Of a DNA stretch of 64,000 nt, positions 59,188-64,000 are shown one piece after another. Position numbers and translations under genes: made by a program. The DNA is taken from contig NZ_CP072203.1 in assembly GCF_017654315.1 (NCBI RefSeq), positions 4,774,001 to 4,838,000 on the forward strand, read 5' to 3'. The stretch is from Gordonia polyisoprenivorans (lineage in GTDB: Bacteria > Actinomycetota > Actinomycetes > Mycobacteriales > Mycobacteriaceae). Under the pieces are notes generated by a model that saw only the letters and a list, made by a program, of their open reading frames with translations, had not been told where the DNA came from and made no database searches. Positions within the stretch are counted from its first letter, which is position 1; every line of letters starts with the position of its first letter.

Positions 59188-59570
59188 GGTTGACCGTCAA
59201 CCTTTCTCGTAGCGGTTCCCATACAGCGCCGGTCAGCGATGTGACTCCAGAGGATCGCTCCCCTGACCTGCGGTGGGCCTTCCACGAAGTGGATAGTTGT
59301 TATCTGTTCTCGTCGCCGATGCCCTTGGCTTTTCACCAGCACCGGAGACTGTTCAGTTGTGGTCCACACGCGTACGTGTGGCGAGTCCCTGGCACCTGAG
59401 GTGCACAGGCAACCGGTCTAGTGTAGAGAATTCCCTGGCCAGACCCAAATCGCCGCCGACTGCGCTCGTTCCCACCGCGACAGCGCCCTGTCACCCGTCG
59501 ACAGCGCTCTTCCGGACCGCGACAGCGCCCTTCCCGACCGCGACAGCGCCCGTCCTCACCGCGACAGCGC
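59188..59570. other. 383-bp region upstream of rpsH
   Basis: It should contain a promoter for the split spc segment. Near rpsH is an AT-richer leader. Around 59364-59381 is the hairpin CCACACG-cgta-CGTGTGG. The distal third is a 21-bp-period repeat array. No rpsN or rplE remnant was recognised. Confidence 0.6.
59364..59381. promoter_or_regulatory. Perfect 7-bp inverted repeat upstream of rpsH
   Basis: CCACACG, CGTA and CGTGTGG form a perfect palindrome 177 bp before rpsH. It may be an operator or leader hairpin of the ribosomal segment. Confidence 0.4.
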
Positions 59571-59573
59571 TCA
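59476..59573. repeat. 21-bp-period GACAGCGC array next to EthD-like gene
   Basis: GACAGCGC starts at 59479, 59500, 59521, 59542 and 59563, an exact 21-bp period, all in one orientation; four units begin with CCGC and one with CGTC. The last copy abuts the stop codon of the leftward EthD-like gene. It shares the core and period with the array at 36.9-37.1 kb. Confidence 0.9.
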
Positions 59574-60266
59574 GGGCGTGGGCGAGAAGTCGTATCGCGA
59601 GGTCGGCACGACGTCGAGATCCCGGTCGGCGCCGAAGCGCGCGACGCTGGCCAGCATGGCGGTCAGCCGCCGCTGCAGTTCTTCATCGTCGCCATCGCTG
59701 CCGTAGAACGCGTGGGGGTCGGAGGTGGCCGCCATCGGGAACAGCTCTTCGACGATGCCGGTCACCCGCACATCTCCTCGATCGCCGGAATCCGTTGTCA
59801 GACAACGCTCGACGATGTTCTGGTGGTAGCCGAAGGTCGCCTGGGTGTCGATGGCCACCTGTGTGTGCTCGTCGAGCCAGATCCGTAGCCATTCGTCCTG
59901 GGCTAGATCCTGCGGCCGTCGCAGGAAGGCGATATTGGCCAGTGCGTCGACGCGCGTGCCGTCGGCGGTCGGCAGCGGGTCGAGCGGCGCACGGGTCTGC
60001 ACCTCCCACGCCGCGAAGCTGTCCACATGTGCGGCGACGCTCTCGAGCGCTGCGGCGACATCAGGGGTCCACAGACTGATCACCGCATCGATCGGCGGGT
60101 CGAAGGTGGAGATCCGCATCGCCCCCTGCACCGCGTCGTCGGAGATGTTGACCTGGAGACGTCGCACGCCCGCGGACCCGCAGTCGGCTCGGAATGTCGG
60201 GGTCAGAAGCTGCCCGCTCCCCCAGACCGCCACCATCACCTTTCGATCCACGTGGCGCCCACTCAT
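59571..60266 (-). CDS. EthD-domain-like hypothetical protein
   Basis: About 231 residues. Two ferredoxin-like halves are suggested; the second has WLRIWLDEHTQVAIDTQATFGYHQNIVER, the EthD/dimeric alpha-beta barrel pattern, followed by GIVEELFPMAATSDPHAFYG. EthD-domain proteins include accessory factors of degradative P450s and stand-alone proteins of unknown role. The start is uncertain: ATG 60332, 60266 and 60236 are in frame, and 60236 has the best ribosome site (GAAAGG). Confidence 0.72.
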   Translation of the reverse strand: MSGRHVDRKVMVAVWGSGQLLTPTFRADCGSAGVRRLQVNISDDAVQGAMRISTFDPPIDAVISLWTPDVAAALESVAAHVDSFAAWEVQTRAPLDPLPTADGTRVDALANIAFLRRPQDLAQDEWLRIWLDEHTQVAIDTQATFGYHQNIVERCLTTDSGDRGDVRVTGIVEELFPMAATSDPHAFYGSDGDDEELQRRLTAMLASVARFGADRDLDVVPTSRYDFSPTP

Positions 60267-60369
60267 GTCGGTGAGGGTAGTGGCGCCGACGCCGCCGGCG
60301 GTCGAGAACGGCTCGACCGACCGGATGACCATCGGCCCCGTGCGGCGGGTTCGGCGTTAGTCTGCCGAA

Positions 60370-61131
60370 GTGAACTGGGAAGTGTTGTCATGCGGCCTGC
60401 GCGGCCACGAGACCTATCGCCCCGACGAGTCCGAACTCGCCGATCGCCTGCACGTCGACAGCGCCGCGGGCCAGGCCTGGCGGTGTCTGCGATGCGGTGA
60501 CTTCGCCGTGGGTGAGCCCCGCCGTAGCGGTCCCGCCGACCATGCGCCCGAGGTCCCGCGCGGCGCGCTGCTACGCGACCTGATCATCATGCGGGTGCTG
60601 GCCGTCGAACGCCTGCTCCGCGGCCTGTTCCTGGTGCTCGCGGGCGTCTTCGTCATCGAACTGCGCCACAGCCAGCAGACACTGCAGGAGAAGTTCGACG
60701 CCGAGCTGCCGTTGTTGCGGCCGATCGCCGACCAAATCGGCTGGAACATCGACGATTCCAAGGTCGTCAGCTGGATCGAGAAGGCGACGACGCTGTCGAG
60801 CGCGACGATCGTGCTCGTCGGATGCGCCCTGCTCGCTTATGGCGCAAGCCAATTCGTCGAGGCCTTCGGTTTGTGGTTCGCCAAACGATGGGGCGAGTAC
60901 TTCGCGGTGATCGTCACCAGCATCTTCATCCCGCTCGAGGTCTACGAACTCGTCGAGCGTGTGACGGTGTTCAAGGTGCTGCTGCTCGCGGTCAACGTCG
61001 CCGCGGTCATCTGGCTGATCTGGAGCAAACGACTGTTCGGGGTGCGCGGCGGCGGTGCGGCCTACCACGCCCAGCACAGCGCCGAGAGTCTGCTGACGGT
61101 CGAGCGGGCAGCCGTCGCCGACGGAAGCTGA
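60370..61131 (+). CDS. DUF2127-type membrane protein
   Basis: 253 residues. A cytosolic N-terminus has the zinc-ribbon-like pairs LSCGLRGHE and WRCLRCGDFAVGEP. Four membrane helices follow (about 75-95, 140-160, 175-195 and 200-220), with RVLAVERLLRGLFLVLAGVFV and AKRWGEYFAVIVTSIFIPLEVYEL typical of DUF2127. Function unknown. GTG 60370; divergent from the EthD-like gene. Confidence 0.8.
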   Translation: MNWEVLSCGLRGHETYRPDESELADRLHVDSAAGQAWRCLRCGDFAVGEPRRSGPADHAPEVPRGALLRDLIIMRVLAVERLLRGLFLVLAGVFVIELRHSQQTLQEKFDAELPLLRPIADQIGWNIDDSKVVSWIEKATTLSSATIVLVGCALLAYGASQFVEAFGLWFAKRWGEYFAVIVTSIFIPLEVYELVERVTVFKVLLLAVNVAAVIWLIWSKRLFGVRGGGAAYHAQHSAESLLTVERAAVADGS

Positions 61132-61211
61132 TCCACAGCCACCGATAGGCACGATCCACAGTTCCCCCTCGGTTGGTTCCGAACCCGGTCCCCGGGTGCA
61201 AGAGTGAAGGC

Positions 61212-61541
61212 ATGGACACCAGCCACCTCACCTCGCTCGTCGACCAACTGATCGGGACCGCCCACCGCAGCCGCAGCGGCCGGGCGGCACAGACCCTGCA
61301 CGGCGATTCCTCACATCGGCTTCGGCACACCGTCATCGCCCTGGTGGCCGGGCGTGAGCTGGCCGAGCACGAGAGCCCCGCGGAGGGCAGCGTGCAGGTG
61401 CTGCACGGCCGGGTGACCATCACCGCCGGCGAGGACGTCTGGAAGGGCCGCCGAGGCGATCTGGTGATGCTGCCCGACGCGCGGCACAGCCTGTCGGCAC
61501 AACAGGATTCAGCGATTCTGTTAACGGTGATCACGGGGTAG
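61212..61541 (+). CDS. Small cupin-domain protein
   Basis: 109 residues with one cupin barrel: VIALVAGRELAEHESPAEGSVQVLHGRVTITAGEDVWKGRRGDLVMLPDARHSLSA. It has the G-x5-H-like first motif and a P-D-x-x-H second motif, with fewer histidines than metal-binding cupins. Probably a small-molecule sensing or stabilising domain. ATG 61212 follows GTGAAGG. Confidence 0.82.
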   Translation: MDTSHLTSLVDQLIGTAHRSRSGRAAQTLHGDSSHRLRHTVIALVAGRELAEHESPAEGSVQVLHGRVTITAGEDVWKGRRGDLVMLPDARHSLSAQQDSAILLTVITG

Positions 61542-61543
61542 GG

Positions 61544-61571
61544 CTTTCGGGTCCCCGCGGGGGCACCGAAG
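61544..61571 (+). terminator. Imperfect hairpin after the cupin gene
   Basis: CTTTCGGGTCCCCG and CGGGGGCACCGAAG pair with two bulges, 3 bp after the cupin stop. No T-run follows. Confidence 0.4.
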
Positions 61572-61608
61572 GAACCCTAAACTCCTTGCCATTTCGCTGG
61601 TGCCTCAC

Positions 61609-61843
61609 CTCCCGACGGCGCCCGGCGGCGAAGACGAAAGCGTCTGATCGTCGAGCGGATCGCAGCTGGGGATCGCTTCGCGAACTCCAATGGAACTCGG
61701 GCCTACGGGCCGGAAGCACACGGGCGAGCGGGAACGCGTCCACCCAGTTCTATGGACCTCAATGAAACCTGGCCACGAAGACCGGGAGCACCGCCGCCGG
61801 CACCTCGACCCTCGCCGCTCCGTCCGGCGAGCTGCAATGGAAC
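61609..61843 (-). CRISPR. Decayed trailer end of the CRISPR array
   Basis: A repeat with 7 mismatches to the consensus lies at 61756-61791 and a more degraded one at 61684-61719, still ending in GAAGCAC. A very weak third may lie at 61609-61644 (about 20 of 36 matches). Intervals are 36 and 39 nt, the same as spacer sizes in the intact part. The intact half-repeat at 61831 is cut after 13-14 nt by the insertion element. Progressive decay marks this as the old, leader-distal end. Confidence 0.75.
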
Positions 61844-61844
61844 C
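61814..61844. repeat. Left copy of the IS target duplication
   Basis: About 30-31 bp identical to 63459-63489, made of the end of a spacer and the first 13-14 bases of a CRISPR repeat. Confidence 0.9.
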
Positions 61845-63458
61845 TGACTTGGCTCATTTTTCGCGATTCCGGTGTTCGCGGGTCTGTGACCTGCGGTGTT
61901 GGGTTGTGGAGTGGACACTAACGGTGGGGTTTTAGGCTGCTGGGGTGGCGTTTGTGCGGACGGTGACGACCAAGTCGGGGGCGACTGCTGTGCAGATCGT
62001 GTACTCGCATCGTGGTGGGTCGCGTCAGATCGAGCACATCGGGTCGGGACACACTGATGCCGAGGTCGCAGCGTTGAAGGCGGTCGCGGCGCAGCGTCTG
62101 GCCGCGGGCCAGCAGCAGCTCGACCTCGGTGTACTCGCTGCTGATGGTGCGGGCCCTTACCGATCACCAGCTCACGGATGGCGGTGCTGCTGGATGCGGT
62201 GACCGCGGTTTACGACGAACTCGGCTTCGGAAAGATCCCGAACGCCGACCGTGTGTTTCGGGATCTCGTGACCGCTCGGATCATCGAGCCGACCAGTAAA
62301 CTCGACTCGTTGCGGGTCCTGTCCGAGGCCGGAGTCGCTGCTCCCTCGTATGCGACTGTCAAACGTCACCTGCGCACCTATGCCGAACCGTCGTGGCGAC
62401 ATGCGTTAGCGAAAACCTGTGCTGCTCACGCGAATATAGGGCCAGCGACGCTGTGCTTGTACGATGTGACGACGTTGTACTTCGAGACCGACATCGCCGA
62501 CGGGTTCCGCGAACCCGGGTTCTCGAAAGAACGTCGGCTGGAACCACAGATCACGGTCGGGTTGCTCACCGATGCCGCCGGTTTCCCGTTGATGATGGAA
62601 GCGTTCGAGGGCAACCGAGCCGAGACGCTGACGATGATGCCGCCACTGACCGCGTTCATGACCGCCCACTCGCTGGTGGATGTGACCGTGGTCGCCGATG
62701 CCGGGATGATCTCGGCGGCCAACATGGCGGCCATCGAGAACGCCGACCTGTCGTTCATCCTGGGTGAGAAGATTCCTACCATTCCGTACCAGATCATGAA
62801 GTGGCACAAAGACAATCCCGATACGATCCCGCCAGACGGGTTGACGTTGACCCAGCCGCAGCCGGCGACCTCGAAAACCAGTTACCGGCGTCATCGGGTG
62901 ATCTACTACCGCTACAGCGCCGATCGCGCACGCCGGAGCCTGCGCGGGATCAACGAGCAGATCGCCAAGGCCGAGAAAGCCGTGGCCGGGCAGATCCCGG
63001 TCAAACGGAACCGGTTCGTCACCCTGCAAGGCGGTGATAAACACGTCAACCGCGCCCTGGAAACCAAAGCCCGAACCCTGGCCGGGTGGAAAGCCTATGC
63101 CACCAATATCAGTTCCCCGACACCAGATTTCGTGATCGGCTCCTACCATCAGTTGTGGCGGATCGAGAAAAGCTTCCGCATGTCCAAAAGTGATCTGGCC
63201 GCCCGCCCAATCTTCCACCACCTCGAAGACTCGATCCGCGCACACCTGACGATCGTGTTCGCCGCACTGGCCATCACCCGAATCATCGAAACCCGCACCG
63301 GCTGGTCGATCAAGAAGTTCGTCACCACCGCCCGCCGCTACCGCACCATCACCATCCAAGCCGCCGGCCATACCCTCACCGCCGCCGACCCCCTACCCGC
63401 CGACCTCGCAGACGCCATCACCGCCATCAGCAGTGGACACTAAAATGCGCCAAGTCAG
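61844..63458 (+). mobile_element. IS1634-like insertion sequence
   Basis: About 1.6 kb bounded by inverted ends CTGACTTGGCnCATTTT (left from 61844; right end reads the same on the minus strand from 63458, one mismatch in 17). It encodes one transposase-sized reading region split into two frames. The flanking duplication of 30-31 bp is unusually long; IS1634/IS1549-type elements are known for long, variable target duplications. It inserted into a CRISPR repeat. The exact ends are uncertain by one base because the duplication and end share a C or G. Confidence 0.88.
61945..63443 (+). pseudogene. IS1634-family transposase, frameshifted
   Basis: Frame one (61945-62202) encodes the N-terminal TVTTKSGATAVQIVYSHRGG part. 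The rest is in another frame (62178-63443, 421 residues). Near 62152-62160 a single extra C in GGGCCCTT would join GAGP to LPITSSRMAVLLDAV, giving about 499 residues, the family size. DDE residues are present: YDVTTLYFETD, VVADAGMIS and YHQLWRIEKSFRMSK (Y-R-E-K). I read this as a one-base deletion, though programmed frameshifting is possible. Confidence 0.75.
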
Positions 63459-63489
63459 GCCGCTCCGTCCGGCGAGCTGCAATGGAACC
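63459..63489. repeat. Right copy of the IS target duplication
   Basis: Matches 61814-61844 and restores a complete CRISPR repeat (63476-63511) on this side of the element. Confidence 0.9.
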
Positions 63490-64000
63490 CGGCCGTGAAG
63501 ACCGGGAGCACTCGCCTTCCCACCACACTTGCCGTTCGGCGCAGGCGGCGCTGCAATGGAACCCGGCCGTGAAGACCGGGAGCACCCACTGCGGGGCATC
63601 GTCCTGGTCCTTGCCCGCGGTGCTGCAATGGAACCCGGCCGTGAAGACCGGGAGCACCCGCCGTCGCGGTCGCTGACGCGGCGCCGGCGAGGCCGCTGCA
63701 ATGGAACCCGGCCGTGAAGACCGGGAGCACTGCCGCAGTGTTCGCAGCGGTGGCGTCGCTCACGGTGTGCTGCAATGGAACCCGGCCGTGAAGACCGGGA
63801 GCACTCGGATCAACGCCGCCAACGATGTGATCCTGCGCTACTTGCTGCAATGGAACCCGGCCGTGAAGACCGGGAGCACTGCCGCAGTGTTCGCAGCGGT
63901 GGCGTCGCTCACGGTGTGCTGCAATGGAACCCGGCCGTGAAGACCGGGAGCACCTGATCGCCATCGGCTCCGGCGTCAATAGCGTTTCGGCTGCAATGGA
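63476..64000 (-). CRISPR. CRISPR array, 36-bp repeats, continuing past the window
   Basis: Seven complete identical repeats start at 63476, 63550, 63622, 63695, 63769, 63844 and 63918, with an eighth cut by the window end at 63990. On the minus strand the repeat begins GTGCTCCCGGTC, has a hairpin CCCGGTC-ttcac-GGCCGGG, and ends CCATTGCAGC. The seven spacers are 38, 36, 37, 38, 39, 38 and 36 bp; the fourth (63731-63768) and sixth (63880-63917) are identical. No cas gene is present. The decayed left end and an ATTG-type 3' handle suggest minus-strand transcription with leader and cas genes beyond 64 kb. Type cannot be assigned. Confidence 0.96.

Noticed and set aside
59461..59573. Heptad-repeat coding sequence (21 bp = 7 codons) in the GACAGCGC array
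   Set aside because: Open frames such as TATAPxx repeats exist, but they have no start with ribosome site and the first array switches orientation, so coding cannot explain both.
63482..63957. Plus-strand open frames across the CRISPR array
   Set aside because: They arise from reading repeats; each contains the translated repeat pattern and no ribosome site.

Overview
This is a high-GC actinobacterial chromosome segment. Gene content points to a mycolic-acid-containing member of the Mycobacteriales, most likely Gordonia or a close relative. The evidence is an mtrA-mtrB-lpqB cluster in mycobacterial order with secA1, hpf, comF, tmk and sahH, a wax-ester/diacylglycerol acyltransferase-like protein, type VII (ESX) secretion accessory genes, a TIGR03620-type F420-dependent oxidoreductase, and a UgpB very close to the mycobacterial protein. 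The genus is an inference; no rRNA or tRNA gene was seen.

Layout. 1-6.4 kb: a truncated double GNAT acetyltransferase, a flavin/2Fe-2S reductase behind a palindromic operator, a WS/DGAT-like protein with an abnormal active site, and a butanediol dehydrogenase. 6.5-19.1 kb: housekeeping block secA, hpf, comF, lpqB, mtrB, mtrA, tmk, a proline-rich membrane protein, and sahH with a strong leader hairpin. 19.3-21.9 kb: an APC permease and a CDF metal transporter. 22-29.7 kb: an ESX satellite cluster (two WXG100 proteins, EspG, a PPE-like protein, two EspC/PE-like small proteins, a large Ala/Pro-rich protein, a YbaB-like protein and an EspI-like ATPase) with no Ecc core genes. 29.7-32.3 kb: DedA, an alpha/beta hydrolase and a TM2 protein. 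32.3-37.8 kb: a quinate/shikimate utilisation locus (qsuB, qsuA, qsuD, tetR) with three related TetR-type operator candidates.

37.8-42.6 kb: truA-rplQ-rpoA-rpsD-rpsK-rpsM-rpmJ-infA. 42.9-53.2 kb: assorted genes, including an F420 enzyme, an EAL phosphodiesterase, dtd, fdhD and a ugpAEBC ABC transporter. 53.4-59.2 kb: map, adk, secY and the distal half of the spc ribosomal operon (rplO, rpmD, rpsE, rplR, rplF, rpsH). 59.6-61.5 kb: EthD-like, DUF2127 and cupin proteins. 61.6-64 kb: a CRISPR array of 36-bp repeats running off the window. Its decayed left (probably leader-distal) end is split by an IS1634-like element that duplicated about 30 bp of spacer plus repeat.

The most unusual signals are two non-coding arrays, 22 kb apart, of an 8-bp core GACAGCGC recurring at exactly 21-bp intervals (the first switches orientation in its middle); the IS-split CRISPR array with fossil repeats and a duplicated spacer; the catalytic-motif substitutions in the acyltransferase; and the ESX module lacking core genes.
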